The notes: generated by a model from the letters alone, not told the origin. A DNA stretch of 64,000 nt from UBA2336 sp965227265 (GCA_965227265.1 OZ245738.1:2728001-2792000); one strand, 5' to 3'; counted from the stretch's first letter, positions 36,686 through 45,843 are shown. Numbers and translations: made by a program.

Positions 36686-36690
36686 CAACC

Positions 36691-37110
36691 ATGAAAAAAT
36701 TAATACTTTCAGTTTTAGCCATTGTTGCGCTAACAATTACTGTGGCCGCACAGGACAAAGTTGCTCCCCGTACTGAATATTCAGTTTCCCTTTCTGAGGC
36801 TAAGCTTCAGATTAAACCCGGTGAATCAAAAGAATTTACCGTTTCTATTCTCCGGTCAAAATCATTCTCGCGTGCACAGGCAAAGCTTGGTCTTTCTTCT
36901 GGCTTACCAGAAGGCATTACCATAGGATTTTCACCTGCTGAAGGTCTATTTGAAAGTTCAGTGGCTACTATCACAGTTGCTCCAGACGCAAAAGAGGGCG
37001 AGTATCAATTAATTCTTAAAAGCACGCTGAACAATAAAATTAAAGGCACCATTGTAAAATTATCGATAAGTTCATCTCCTGTTGCGATTGATGCAATTAC
37101 GGCCAATTAA
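36691..37110 (+). CDS. Small secreted protein with Ig-like beta domain
   Basis: The ATG at 36691 gives 139 residues with a signal peptide (about 1-20, cleaved at V-A-A-Q). An in-frame ORF extends to 36592 but without a plausible start. The mature part is a single beta-sandwich-like domain with L-Q-I-K-P-G-E-S-K-E-F-T-V and E-G-E-Y-Q-L-I-L-K-S patterns, similar to alternative-Ig/NPCBM-type modules used in envelope proteins. It lies 138 bases after the LytTR gene, with a TTCACCCCA motif in between, and may be its target. The exact function is unknown. Confidence 0.75.
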   Translation: MKKLILSVLAIVALTITVAAQDKVAPRTEYSVSLSEAKLQIKPGESKEFTVSILRSKSFSRAQAKLGLSSGLPEGITIGFSPAEGLFESSVATITVAPDAKEGEYQLILKSTLNNKIKGTIVKLSISSSPVAIDAITAN

Positions 37111-37128
37111 AGACTCCCCTTTATTTAC

Positions 37129-37229
37129 AACGTCATACTTAGGCGTAGCCGGAAGTATCCCCTAATTGAGACTCTAATTCTTTAGTGTTCTCAATAGGGA
37201 GATGTTTCGCTCTCGCTCAAAATGACGTT
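37129..37229. repeat. Imperfect palindromic intergenic repeat (REP-like)
   Basis: The element is bounded by perfect 8-bp ends AACGTCAT / ATGACGTT and has further pairing inside (CCCTAATTGAGA against TCTCAATAGGG). Each arm carries a TGAGCG-AG-CGAA-CATC-type core, which also occurs at 45793-45843. Such hairpins are common between Bacteroidota genes and may act as terminators or mobile repeat remnants. Confidence 0.6.
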
Positions 37230-37320
37230 TCTTATAATTCATTATTCCATAACACGAAAATCAATTATTCTTCTTTCAGAAATTAAAAATTAGGTGAGAT
37301 TTGCGGTAAGTTTAACCGCT

Positions 37321-38079
37321 ATGAAAAAGCTTCTTCTCTCCTTCCTCTTTCTGGGTTCAGTATTAACAGTATTTGGCTGGGGTGCCACCGGCCATAGGGC
37401 GGTAAGCCTGATTGCAGATCAGCACCTGAATAAAAAAGCCCGCCTTGCCATTCAGAAAATTCTTCAGGGCCAGCCGTTGGCTATGACAGGTTCCTGGATG
37501 GATGAGATCAAGTCTGATTCAGTGTATGACTATGCAGAGGATTGGCATTGGGTAACAATTGAAGATAATGAGACTTACGAACAAGCCAAAAAAAATCCAA
37601 AAGGAGATTTGGTCAGCGCGCTAGAGCGGATCATTGCCGAATTAAAATCCAAAAAGCTATCCGCTAAACATGAAGCAGAGCATTTGAAAATGCTCATCCA
37701 CCTGATTGGTGACATTCATCAGCCTTTGCATGTTGGAAGAAATGATCAGGGCGGAAACAGCGTAAAAGTTACCTGGTTTGGTTCCAACAGTAACTTACAC
37801 CGCGTTTGGGATAGCGACATGATTGATGGCTCAAAACTTAGCTATACAGAACTGGCCAACGCGTTGCCAAAGCCTGATGCGGTAAGGATTAAAACCTTGC
37901 AAACTGTTTCTGTTCGTCAAATGGCCACTGAAGCGATGACCTATCGAACTCAGATTTATGCGTATGGAGACGGGAAGTTAGGATATCAATACAGCTATAA
38001 AAATTTCAATACTGTGTTGGATCAAATCTCAAAAGCGGGTATCCGACTTGCAGGAGTTCTGAATCAGATCTACGGATAG
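37321..38079 (+). CDS. Secreted S1/P1-family nuclease
   Basis: The ATG at 37321 gives 252 residues. The signal peptide ends at V-F-G, so the mature protein begins with Trp (W-G-A-T-G-H-R), the residue that ligates zinc through its N-terminus in this family. Other zinc-site elements are W-M-D-E, D-W-H-W-V, L-I-G-D-I-H-Q-P-L-H-V-G and L-H-R-V-W-D. The catalytic trinuclear zinc site therefore looks complete. It degrades single-stranded DNA and RNA, or nucleotides, outside the cytoplasm for nutrient scavenging. It is a single gene. Confidence 0.93.
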   Translation: MKKLLLSFLFLGSVLTVFGWGATGHRAVSLIADQHLNKKARLAIQKILQGQPLAMTGSWMDEIKSDSVYDYAEDWHWVTIEDNETYEQAKKNPKGDLVSALERIIAELKSKKLSAKHEAEHLKMLIHLIGDIHQPLHVGRNDQGGNSVKVTWFGSNSNLHRVWDSDMIDGSKLSYTELANALPKPDAVRIKTLQTVSVRQMATEAMTYRTQIYAYGDGKLGYQYSYKNFNTVLDQISKAGIRLAGVLNQIYG

Positions 38080-38193
38080 TTTACAAGTAGAACTGTTTAA
38101 ACAAACCTACTCTTTACGTTAAATACAATTAAAATACATTACTGGTAACCTCAGCGAAAAAGGTGAGTATCCTCTGAACTAAGCAAAACCGCC

Positions 38194-40635
38194 ATGTTCA
38201 GAAACTTCCTCTTAATTGCCGCGCGCAATCTTTTTAAAAGAAAGCTTTACTCATTCATCAACATCTTCGGATTGGCGCTTGGAATGGCTGTATGTCTGGT
38301 CATTCTCAAATATGTTGATTTCGAATTGAGCTACGACAGCTTTCATCAAAACGCCTCACACCTTTACCGGGTTAACAGGACGTGGATTCAAAACGGGGAA
38401 GACAGAGGAGCTGGAATTATATCCGGTTATGCACTCGGCCCGACTATGGTTTCAGAAATTACGGGAGTTAAAACATACGTTCGAACACATCCCATGTATG
38501 GAGGCGCAGTACTAACGTATGAGCGCGAAAACAATCCTATTATTTTTCATGAAGACAATATTCAGTTTGTTGACTCAACATTCTTTACTGTTTTTAACTA
38601 CAATGTTGTTGAAGGTGATCTGAAGACTGCCCTTCAAAAACCAAATTCCATTGTAATCACTGAAAAAATTGCATCCCGTTACTTTAAAGATGCTGAAGAT
38701 CCGCTTGGAAAACTTTTTAAGGTTAACGGTGGCTGGGCCGATGGTACGTACGAAGTTACCGCAGTAATTAAAAATGTTCCTGATAATTCTCATTTCACAT
38801 TTGATATGGTGATGCCCATGCATAACCTCTTGCGCAATGGCCAATATAAAGAAGATGATGGCTGGGGTTGGAACAATTTTGTTACGTATGCAGAACTTGA
38901 AGAAAAAACTGATTATAAATCTGTTCAGGAAAAATTTCCCGCCTTCGTTGAAAAATATCAAGGCGAAGATATTGCCAAATCAAACTCCCGGCCGGTTTAT
39001 AGCTTACAGCCGATTCGTGAAATACACCTTACTCCCGGCTTACGCCACGAAGCTAATTCAACAACAAGCTTCACCACTATCTATTTTTTCCTGACAATCT
39101 CCATTTTCATTCTTGCAATCGCCTGGGTGAATTACATTAACCTTTCCACAGCTCGTGCTATGGAACGTGCACGCGAAGTGGGAATCAAAAAATCAATTGG
39201 CGCTTTCCGAAGTCAGTTAATGCTGCAATTTGTTTTTGAATCAGTTCTCGTAAATCTGTTGAGTGTAATCATTGCGGTATGTATAGCGCTCGGACTTCTT
39301 CCGTTGTTGGGAGAAATTGTTGGAAAACATCTTGAATTTGATTTTACGGATTACAGCTTTTGGTTAATCCTGAGCGGACTTTTTGTAGTCGGCTCATTTA
39401 TTTCCGGATTATATCCAGCCTACCTGCTTTCGTCTTTTAAGATTACGGAAGTTTTAAAAGGCAAATCAGGTCAGACAACGCGAGGCTTTTCATTGCGCAA
39501 AGCATTAGTAGTATTTCAATTTGTTTCTTCCCTGATGTTGATTGCCGGCACGTTCGCCATATACAGGCAAATGGTATTTATGCGCTCACAGGATAAAGGG
39601 TTAACCATGGATCAAATGCTAATCATTAACGGTCCCAGCGTACTGGATTGGACAAACGCCAAATTAGTGCGTAACCAGTTAGTTTCGCTGAAAGAGGAAC
39701 TTAAAAAAATTCCAGGGATAGAAAGTGTTACTACATCTGGCGCGATACCCGGTGGCGGCCACAATTGGGGAGCTAGCATTCGAAAAGTTGGTCAACTATC
39801 AGAGGATAATAAAAACGGAAGTGTAGTTTGGGTTGATCCGGATTTTGTTGACACCTACGATATGAAATTGATCGCGGGAAGAAATTTCAACGTAGCCATA
39901 AAATCCGATATGGAATCGGTGTTAATTAATGAAGCCGCATTAGCCGCATTCGACTTAGGAACTCCTGAACAAGCCCTGGAGGAGAGAATTGTTTTAGGAA
40001 ACGATTCAATCGCTATTCTTGGTGTACTCAAAAATTACAACTGGGCATCATTAAAAACAGAACATACTCCCTGGTTGTTGAAAGCTGATACAATTTCGCG
40101 CAGAAACTATTCTATTCATGTAAACAGCAGTAACATGACAGAAGTAATTGCAAAAGTTGAAGAAACCTTTAAGGAAGCTTTTCCGGGCAATCCATTTGAT
40201 TATTTTTTTCTAGATGACTTCTTCAACAATCAATATAAAAGCGAGCAGCAATTCGGAAAGATTTTCAGTTTGTTCCCCATTCTCGCTATTGTAATCGCCT
40301 GCCTTGGTCTTTGGGGACTCGCTTCATTCACCACCGCACAAAAGCTGAAAGAAATCAGCATCCGGAAAGTTTTAGGGTCATCCGTTGGAGGAATTCTAAC
40401 GTTACTTTCCTGGGAGTTTTTAAAGCTGGTGATTATTTCAAGTATCATTGCTATTCCGCTTACGTGGTATGCAATCGATCAATGGCTAAATAGTTTTGCT
40501 TTTAGAATCAGCATGCAATGGGACCTGTTCGTGGTGCCAGTGATTATTCTTGCAGCAATCGCCTTGGGAACTGTAAGCCTGCAAATACTTCGCGGAGCAA
40601 ATGTTAATCCCGCTAAAGTATTGCGATCAGAATGA
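38194..40635 (+). CDS. FtsX/MacB-type ABC transporter permease
   Basis: The 813-residue protein has an N-terminal transmembrane helix, a periplasmic MacB_PCD domain (about 45-240), three helices with an FtsX core (about 290-420, A-M-E-R-A-R-E-V-G-I-K-K-S-I-G), then a second extracytoplasmic domain and a second FtsX unit (about 680-810, L-K-E-I-S-I-R-K-V-L-G). This duplicated 8-helix layout is typical of Bacteroidota permeases thought to act in mechanotransmission or export. No ATPase gene is adjacent. It ends at a bidirectional terminator. Confidence 0.92.
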   Translation: MFRNFLLIAARNLFKRKLYSFINIFGLALGMAVCLVILKYVDFELSYDSFHQNASHLYRVNRTWIQNGEDRGAGIISGYALGPTMVSEITGVKTYVRTHPMYGGAVLTYERENNPIIFHEDNIQFVDSTFFTVFNYNVVEGDLKTALQKPNSIVITEKIASRYFKDAEDPLGKLFKVNGGWADGTYEVTAVIKNVPDNSHFTFDMVMPMHNLLRNGQYKEDDGWGWNNFVTYAELEEKTDYKSVQEKFPAFVEKYQGEDIAKSNSRPVYSLQPIREIHLTPGLRHEANSTTSFTTIYFFLTISIFILAIAWVNYINLSTARAMERAREVGIKKSIGAFRSQLMLQFVFESVLVNLLSVIIAVCIALGLLPLLGEIVGKHLEFDFTDYSFWLILSGLFVVGSFISGLYPAYLLSSFKITEVLKGKSGQTTRGFSLRKALVVFQFVSSLMLIAGTFAIYRQMVFMRSQDKGLTMDQMLIINGPSVLDWTNAKLVRNQLVSLKEELKKIPGIESVTTSGAIPGGGHNWGASIRKVGQLSEDNKNGSVVWVDPDFVDTYDMKLIAGRNFNVAIKSDMESVLINEAALAAFDLGTPEQALEERIVLGNDSIAILGVLKNYNWASLKTEHTPWLLKADTISRRNYSIHVNSSNMTEVIAKVEETFKEAFPGNPFDYFFLDDFFNNQYKSEQQFGKIFSLFPILAIVIACLGLWGLASFTTAQKLKEISIRKVLGSSVGGILTLLSWEFLKLVIISSIIAIPLTWYAIDQWLNSFAFRISMQWDLFVVPVIILAAIALGTVSLQILRGANVNPAKVLRSE

Positions 40636-40652
40636 TAAATTGCGTTTATAAA

Positions 40653-40675
40653 AAAGGGACTTAAAATGTCCCTTT
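40653..40675. terminator. Bidirectional terminator between convergent genes
   Basis: An 8-bp stem AAAGGGAC / GTCCCTTT has a 7-base loop. T-rich tails occur on both sides (TACTTTTTC on plus, TTTTTT on minus). It overlaps the stop of the minus-strand DUF1801 gene and follows the permease stop by 17 bases. Confidence 0.8.
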
Positions 40676-41102
40676 ACTTTTTCTTATCTGGATATTTCTT
40701 CCGCACCTCTTCAACTGAATTTTTTACAAGCTCTTGCAGCACATCGATATCCACATCCTCGAGTTTTTTTATGTGCAAACAGGCTTTGGTAGCTTTATAC
40801 TTCCCCAGCTTCGCAAGCAGTTTTACATGCTTGGCTGAGCCTGGCATAACGTAAATTGTAAGGTTTGCTTTTCTGGGAGAAAATCCTGCCAGGCAAGAAT
40901 AACCTTCATGACCACTCTCATACTTATAATGGTATTGGCCAAATCCAATAATGCTTGGCCCCCACATTTTTGGAGAAGACCCTGTAGCCTTCTTCATAAT
41001 CTTGATTAATGTAGCACAGTCGTCACGAACCTGTTCACGCTCAACCTTATTTATAAAGCTCTCGACAGTTTGCGCGGTGGGTTTTGTTTTTTGTTCAGGC
41101 AT
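40674..41102 (-). CDS. DUF1801-domain protein
   Basis: The ATG at 41102 gives 142 residues. The DUF1801 fold is recognisable from I-K-I-M-K-K-A-T-G, P-K-M-W-G-P-S-I-I-G-F-G and Y-V-M-P-G-S-A-K-H, and the H-I-K-K-L-E-D-V-D-I-D helix near the end. This small cytoplasmic family has an unresolved biochemical role. It ends in a lysine-rich tail (K-K-Y-P-D-K-K-K) and stands alone. Confidence 0.88.
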   Translation of the reverse strand: MPEQKTKPTAQTVESFINKVEREQVRDDCATLIKIMKKATGSSPKMWGPSIIGFGQYHYKYESGHEGYSCLAGFSPRKANLTIYVMPGSAKHVKLLAKLGKYKATKACLHIKKLEDVDIDVLQELVKNSVEEVRKKYPDKKK

Positions 41103-41161
41103 ACACAAGCGGTTATGCTGATAAAAATACTAAAACAAACTTAAAATGGTAACGTGGTGAA

Positions 41162-41572
41162 TTAGATGTTCGTAAGCTTGATTTCGTCAAGCGCTACTTC
41201 CGTAAGCGGTTTGGTAATAAACTTGATCACGTGATTGTTGTTCACAATCTTATCGATATCGCGTTTGTTATCCGAGCTGGAAAGAATGATCACTTTGCAC
41301 TTGTTTCGGACAAGCTCATTAAATTTTTCAAACTCATAAAAAAAAACAAAGCCGTCAACGATAGGCATATTAATGTCAAGGAAGATCAGGCTGGGGATTT
41401 TTTCAATACTGTTCTGATTTTCTTTAAGATAATCGAGGGCTGTCTTTCCTGAACTCTTTACTTCTACTCCTTTTGAAAATTTCGTAATCTCAATAATACG
41501 CTTACTGATAAAATTATCGGTATCGTTGTCATCGACCAACATCACTAAATCAAGATTCGTCTCCACTACCAT
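41162..41572 (-). CDS. Single-domain response regulator
   Basis: The 136-residue protein is a receiver only: Asp14-Asp15 acidic pair, phospho-acceptor Asp66 (L-I-F-L-D-I-N-M-P), the Ser in I-I-L-S-S-S, and Lys in F-I-T-K-P. The F-L-D-I-N-M-P-x-x-D-G core is typical of CheY-like receivers that pair with multi-domain hybrid or PAS kinases in Bacteroidota. There is no output domain, so it acts by protein-protein contact or as a phosphorelay intermediate. The cognate kinase is not in the vicinity. Confidence 0.9.
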   Translation of the reverse strand: MVVETNLDLVMLVDDNDTDNFISKRIIEITKFSKGVEVKSSGKTALDYLKENQNSIEKIPSLIFLDINMPIVDGFVFFYEFEKFNELVRNKCKVIILSSSDNKRDIDKIVNNNHVIKFITKPLTEVALDEIKLTNI

Positions 41573-41707
41573 CTAATTTCCTATTATGGGGGTTATAGGC
41601 TCAATTGTTGAATTCCTAATCCTGCAAAAATATACCTTTTTGCACACCTTTTTTAACGACTTTCCGAAAAATGGGACATTTAAGTAATAAAAAAGGCAAA
41701 AAGGTTA

Positions 41708-41726
41708 AAAACAGGGTTACTGTTTT
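41708..41726 (-). terminator. Stop-overlapping terminator of the LysM gene
   Basis: AAAACAG / CTGTTTT form a 7-bp stem around a loop containing the stop codon (41717-41719) of the transglycosylase gene. On the minus strand the stem ends in a run of five T. Confidence 0.5.
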
Positions 41727-43453
41727 TTCATAATCCGCAATTTTTCACCTGCGGCTAATGAAAAGTCTTTCTTTTGATTCCAGTCCATCAATTCTTTGAT
41801 CGTAACACCGTATTCACGGGCGATGCTATAAAGTGTGTCCGAGGATTTTACTGTATGAATTACTTCAGTGGATGTCGGTTCTGCGACAGTTTTTTTTGCT
41901 TCACCTTTTAGCATAAGAACCTGACCAGGTTTTATTCCCACAGACAAGGATAAATTATTCCATTCAACAAGTTCCATTACACCTACTTGATAACGTTTTG
42001 CAATCGAGTAAAGCGTTTCTCCGGCAACGACCACATGTTGCTGAATTGTAAGAGTATCTGTTGTAACAGAATCTACAGATGAGATCGTTGGCTGAAGAAT
42101 TATTTTCTCGGGAACAACAATGCTTACTGGAACATCTAGAATTGGAGTGGCTTCCGGCTTAACACTCCAGTTAAATGTTTCACCTTCTTCAACTTCAACT
42201 GCGTCTTCTATAAATTGTTCATCCGTAACAGTTCGCTTACTGGAAAGGTAAATTATCGAACCTTCCTTCAACACACTGTTCTTATCTAACTTGTTAAACC
42301 GTTCCAATCTTCGAAGCTGAACTCCGTACAGTTGACTGATTGACCAGAGATTATCCCCAGCCTTTACAATATGATGTGAGATGGGGCCTTTTGTTTTCTT
42401 CTTCTTGAGATAGTAGAATTGACCAGGCGCAATCCGGTCACTGATAGAAATGTCATTATACTTTAAAAAGCTTGAAATATCCAGATCAGCACGCTTTGCC
42501 AAAGCAGCCGGTGTTTCCCCTGCAATTGCTTTAATTGCCACGATGCCATGAAGAATCATTGTCACATTTGAAGCATCTGCAGGTTTTGCATCCAATCGAG
42601 TTGACTGTTCAAGGGGATTTTTAGATTCAGCGCGTGCGATAGCATCGGTGCGGGCTTTTGTTTCACCAATGGTTGGGATGGAGAGCATGTATGACTTATC
42701 ATCCGGAATGTGATCCATACGGACCCATTTGTTGTAGGATTTAAGCTGTTCTTCATCGATTGAAAATTCCTCGGCAACATCTTTCATCGAACGTTTTGTA
42801 CGATTCGAAATGATGTAAACTTTTACCTCTCCTGCACCCTTTACAGAATTTTCAAACGCTATTTTATGTGCGATAAATTTTTTCACATACCAGTACGTTT
42901 GACTCGTGATCTCCATATGCTTGGTTCCGCTCTGGTAATCTTTTATAACTTTCATTGTACCTCCTGCGCCCATTTGGTAAGCCTGAAGCGCGTATATCCA
43001 GTTATTAAAATAATAGTTGTTCTTTTTGATATACCGCGCAGCACCACGAGTAGCTGACACGATGTTCATTCGCTCATCAACCTCTTTGTCTACCCGCATG
43101 CCCATTTCAACAGCAGTGAAATCTTTAAACTGCCAAAAGCCAACAGCATTGGACACGGAAACTGCATCAGCTATTAATGCGCTTTCCTGAAGAACCAGGT
43201 ATTTGAAATCATCAGGCACACGTTCTTCTTCAAAAATCTTTTCAATGATTGGGAAATAAGTCTTCGCGCGTTCTACTTTAATATTGTGATGCTTGGCAGA
43301 TTGCGTAAGCATGTCAACATCCTTCTGGATTTCCCTGCGTGCATCGTCACGGATAGTAAGGGTCATTCCTGCGAACTGCATTTTAGCAGGCACTTCCGGG
43401 CCTTGAGCAAAGGCACTACTAGTGAAGAACAATAGCACAGTGGCTAGCTTCAT
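41717..43453 (-). CDS. MltD-like lytic transglycosylase with LysM repeats
   Basis: The 578-residue secreted protein has a signal peptide (about 1-17) and an SLT transglycosylase domain (about 65-200) with catalytic Glu90 (L-V-L-Q-E-S-A-L) and G-F-W-Q-F-K and A-Y-Q-M-G-A-G-G motifs. Three clear LysM modules follow (G-D-N-L-W-S-I-S, G-E-T-L-Y-S-I-A, S-D-T-L-Y-S-I-A) plus two degenerate LysM-like segments between about 205 and 330. It cleaves peptidoglycan glycan strands, and the LysMs hold it to the wall. It is followed by its own terminator. Confidence 0.93.
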   Translation of the reverse strand: MKLATVLLFFTSSAFAQGPEVPAKMQFAGMTLTIRDDARREIQKDVDMLTQSAKHHNIKVERAKTYFPIIEKIFEEERVPDDFKYLVLQESALIADAVSVSNAVGFWQFKDFTAVEMGMRVDKEVDERMNIVSATRGAARYIKKNNYYFNNWIYALQAYQMGAGGTMKVIKDYQSGTKHMEITSQTYWYVKKFIAHKIAFENSVKGAGEVKVYIISNRTKRSMKDVAEEFSIDEEQLKSYNKWVRMDHIPDDKSYMLSIPTIGETKARTDAIARAESKNPLEQSTRLDAKPADASNVTMILHGIVAIKAIAGETPAALAKRADLDISSFLKYNDISISDRIAPGQFYYLKKKKTKGPISHHIVKAGDNLWSISQLYGVQLRRLERFNKLDKNSVLKEGSIIYLSSKRTVTDEQFIEDAVEVEEGETFNWSVKPEATPILDVPVSIVVPEKIILQPTISSVDSVTTDTLTIQQHVVVAGETLYSIAKRYQVGVMELVEWNNLSLSVGIKPGQVLMLKGEAKKTVAEPTSTEVIHTVKSSDTLYSIAREYGVTIKELMDWNQKKDFSLAAGEKLRIMKKQ

Positions 43454-43490
43454 GATTAAAAGTTTAAAAAAATAATCGGCCTGAAAAAAT

Positions 43491-44132
43491 TTACAAACGG
43501 ACTTTTTGCATTATTAAAATTCCGTCACGCACAGGCAGCAATACATTCTCAACACGAGTATCATCCTGGATCTTGCGGTTAAATTCTTTGATGGCTTTCG
43601 TGTCTTTGTCAGCCTTCATATCAAGAACCTTACCACTCCACAGCACATTGTCTGCCAAGATATATCCACCCAAAGGTACGCGATTGATGATTAAATCGTA
43701 ATAACGGGCGTAATTTTCTTTGTCAGCATCGATAAAGACAAGGTCAAAATCCGTATTTAGTGTGGGTATAATCTCAAGCGCGTTCCCGATCCGGTAATCA
43801 ATCTGAGCATTAAATGAAGATTCTTTAAAATAACCTCTTACTCTACTTTCAAGCTCTTCATTAATATCAAGTGTAATAAGCTTGCCTTCTGGCTTTAAAC
43901 CTTCAGCGAGACATAAGGCAGAATACCCAGTGTACGTTCCGATCTCGAGAATAGTCGCGGGTCTTAGCATACAGCTGATCATAGAAAGAATTCTGCCCTG
44001 CATATGACCCGACAGCATTCGAGGCATCATCACGTTTGCCTGTGTATCGCGATTGATCTTTTTCAGAAGCTCATTTTCAGTTGAGGTGTGGTCTTCTGAA
44101 TATTTTTGAAGTTCAGGATTGATAACGTCCAT
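43491..44132 (-). CDS. Class I SAM-dependent O-methyltransferase (Methyltransf_3)
   Basis: At 213 residues it matches caffeoyl-CoA/catechol O-methyltransferase-like proteins. Key points are the SAM-binding motif I-L-E-I-G-T-Y-T-G-Y-S, the L-D-I-N-E-E acidic loop, the metal-binding F-I-D-A-D-K-E-N-Y segment and A-D-N-V-L-W-S-G-K-V. The substrate is not known. The start lies 2 bases after the stop of the M16 peptidase gene on the same strand, so the two are co-transcribed. Confidence 0.93.
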   Translation of the reverse strand: MDVINPELQKYSEDHTSTENELLKKINRDTQANVMMPRMLSGHMQGRILSMISCMLRPATILEIGTYTGYSALCLAEGLKPEGKLITLDINEELESRVRGYFKESSFNAQIDYRIGNALEIIPTLNTDFDLVFIDADKENYARYYDLIINRVPLGGYILADNVLWSGKVLDMKADKDTKAIKEFNRKIQDDTRVENVLLPVRDGILIMQKVRL

Positions 44133-44134
44133 AC

Positions 44135-45370
44135 TTACTTTTTAAGGGGAACCATTTTTAAGTAGCTCAATTGATCTGGGTTAAACATTTCGCGAGCCAT
44201 GTGCTGGATTTTTTTCGCATCCGTTTGTTGAATCAATCCGAAAATCTCATCCAGTGATGGTACATACCCACGGTTCAAAATACTCCTACCCATCATCATC
44301 ATTTGATTAAGATTATTTTCTTCTGACATCGCAAGCTGTCCTTTGATCTGCTCCTTGGCAGCTGCAAGTTGACGTGTGGAAAGCTTCTCGTTACAAAGCT
44401 TAACAAGTTCTTTCTTCACTAAACCGATGCATTTATCAAGCTGCTTCATCTCCGTACCAAAATAAATAACAAACATCCCAGTATCGGTATAGGAAACATA
44501 GTGGGCATCTACCGAATAGACGAACCCATATTTTTCACGCAATGAAATATTAAGTCGTGAATTCATGCCTGGGCCACCGAGCATATTCACCAACATATAA
44601 AACGGAATTCGGTTTTCATGATGAATTGAGTACGCTTCTCGGCCCATCGCACAACGGCCTTGTTTTACTTGTCGCGCTATTTCCTTTTCACGCGGAACAT
44701 ATTTGCTTGCCCGTTTACGCTGAACTTTACGAGTAGCTTTACGAACGTTTAGATATTTGTTGGCAAGTTTTTCAATTTTATCTACCGGAATATTGCCTAC
44801 GCAGCTGAAGACTATTCGGCTCGTATCAATATGATCCTTAAAAAAGGTCAGGAAATCTTTCCGCATAAACGATGAAATGGTTTCCTGTCTGCCAAGAATA
44901 TTCATTCCCATCGGATGATTTTTGTACATGAGCGAATCGAACTCATCCTGTAAGGAATCATCCGGAGTATCTAAATACATCGACATTTCTTCCAGTATAA
45001 CACCGCGTTCCTTTTCAATTTGAGCTTGAGGAAAGATGGAATGGAATGTTATATCCGAAAGAATATCAATGGCACGTTCGGTATACTCATCACGAATGGA
45101 TGCATAGAAAACTATTTTTTCTTTATCGGTATACGCATTCAGCTCTCCGCCTACTGCATCGAGACTGCTAATGATGTGAAAAGACTTTCGCTTTGCTGTG
45201 CCTTTAAAAGCCATGTGCTCCCAAAAATGTGCTATCCCCTGATTTGCGTTATTTTCATCACGGCTGCCTACGTCAAGAAAGATTCCGCAGTGTACAATTT
45301 TTGTTGACGGAACATGCTGATAAGCAACGCGTATGCCGTTAGGTAACGTAAAAAAATATTCGTTTTTCAT
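44135..45370 (-). CDS. M16-family zinc peptidase
   Basis: The ATG at 45370 gives 411 residues; a TTG at 45382 is less likely. The inverted zinc motif H-F-W-E-H is at 48-52, with the distal Glu expected in the following helix (about 120-130, E-Y-T-E-R-A). The active-subunit N-terminal half and the C-terminal half with M-N-S-R-L-N-I-S-L-R-E-K-Y-G-F-V-Y-S are both intact. It is a cytoplasmic or envelope peptidase of the processing-peptidase/pitrilysin group. It heads a two-gene unit with the methyltransferase. Confidence 0.92.
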   Translation of the reverse strand: MKNEYFFTLPNGIRVAYQHVPSTKIVHCGIFLDVGSRDENNANQGIAHFWEHMAFKGTAKRKSFHIISSLDAVGGELNAYTDKEKIVFYASIRDEYTERAIDILSDITFHSIFPQAQIEKERGVILEEMSMYLDTPDDSLQDEFDSLMYKNHPMGMNILGRQETISSFMRKDFLTFFKDHIDTSRIVFSCVGNIPVDKIEKLANKYLNVRKATRKVQRKRASKYVPREKEIARQVKQGRCAMGREAYSIHHENRIPFYMLVNMLGGPGMNSRLNISLREKYGFVYSVDAHYVSYTDTGMFVIYFGTEMKQLDKCIGLVKKELVKLCNEKLSTRQLAAAKEQIKGQLAMSEENNLNQMMMMGRSILNRGYVPSLDEIFGLIQQTDAKKIQHMAREMFNPDQLSYLKMVPLKK

Positions 45371-45519
45371 GGATGGCCGCAAAAATACGCGTTAATACCT
45401 ACTCGTCCCAACGATGAACAGGAATGCCCGCTAACGGGCAGCGACCTAACTTTCTTGTTAATTTTTCGTTATAATTATCAACTTTTTTACTGGCATAACA
45501 ATTGTAAAACCCGAGTACT

Positions 45520-45777
45520 ATGGAAACTCAAAAAGTAAAAACCTGCTTTACGATTACGTTCACGGACGATCAATTCAATCATGCAAAATTGTATGTTGAG
45601 GATATGAAGCGTCACCCGCAACGGGTTTTCTGGCAAGGCAAAACAGAAAAGACTGATGACGAGTTGATCATTGAACAGATCGCTCACCGGATCCTCTCAG
45701 GTTTTTATAATAACGATCATTACAACGCGGGCAAATTCATCATCCGAATGGATAGCGCGGTTAACGGAAATAGATAA
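45520..45777 (+). CDS. Small hypothetical protein (85 aa)
   Basis: This is an ATG-started 85-residue acidic/basic protein with no signal or membrane segment. The F-T-D-D-Q-F-N-H-A-K and L-I-I-E-Q-I-A-H-R-I-L stretches suggest an alpha/beta mini-domain. No family was recognised. It is chosen over the overlapping antisense ORF because of its regular amino-acid composition and AT-rich upstream region. It lies alone between the convergent operon ends. Confidence 0.6.
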   Translation: METQKVKTCFTITFTDDQFNHAKLYVEDMKRHPQRVFWQGKTEKTDDELIIEQIAHRILSGFYNNDHYNAGKFIIRMDSAVNGNR

Positions 45778-45792
45778 GAAATAAATGAAGAT

Positions 45793-45843
45793 ATGTCGTG
45801 CTTGAGTTCGCTCATGCTTCGACTTCGCTCAGCATGGCGTCTT
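45793..45843. repeat. Intergenic palindromic repeat of the same family as 37129-37229
   Basis: The segment contains two inverted versions of a TGAGCGAAGTCGAAGCATG-like core (CTTGAGTTCGCTCATGCTTCG and CTTCGCTCAGCATGGCG portions). The same core appears in both arms of the element at 37129-37229. It sits between convergent genes and may help terminate them. Confidence 0.5.

Noticed and set aside
38575..38961. 128-codon minus-strand ORF
   Set aside because: It is a shadow of the FtsX-type permease gene, with no start context.
38194..40635. Missing ABC ATPase as a sign of gene loss
   Set aside because: Stand-alone FtsX-type permeases without an adjacent ATPase are common in Bacteroidota, so this is not unusual.
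45487..45687. 66-codon minus-strand ORF opposite the 85-residue gene
   Set aside because: The plus-strand frame has the more protein-like composition and an AT-rich upstream region. The minus ORF has neither.
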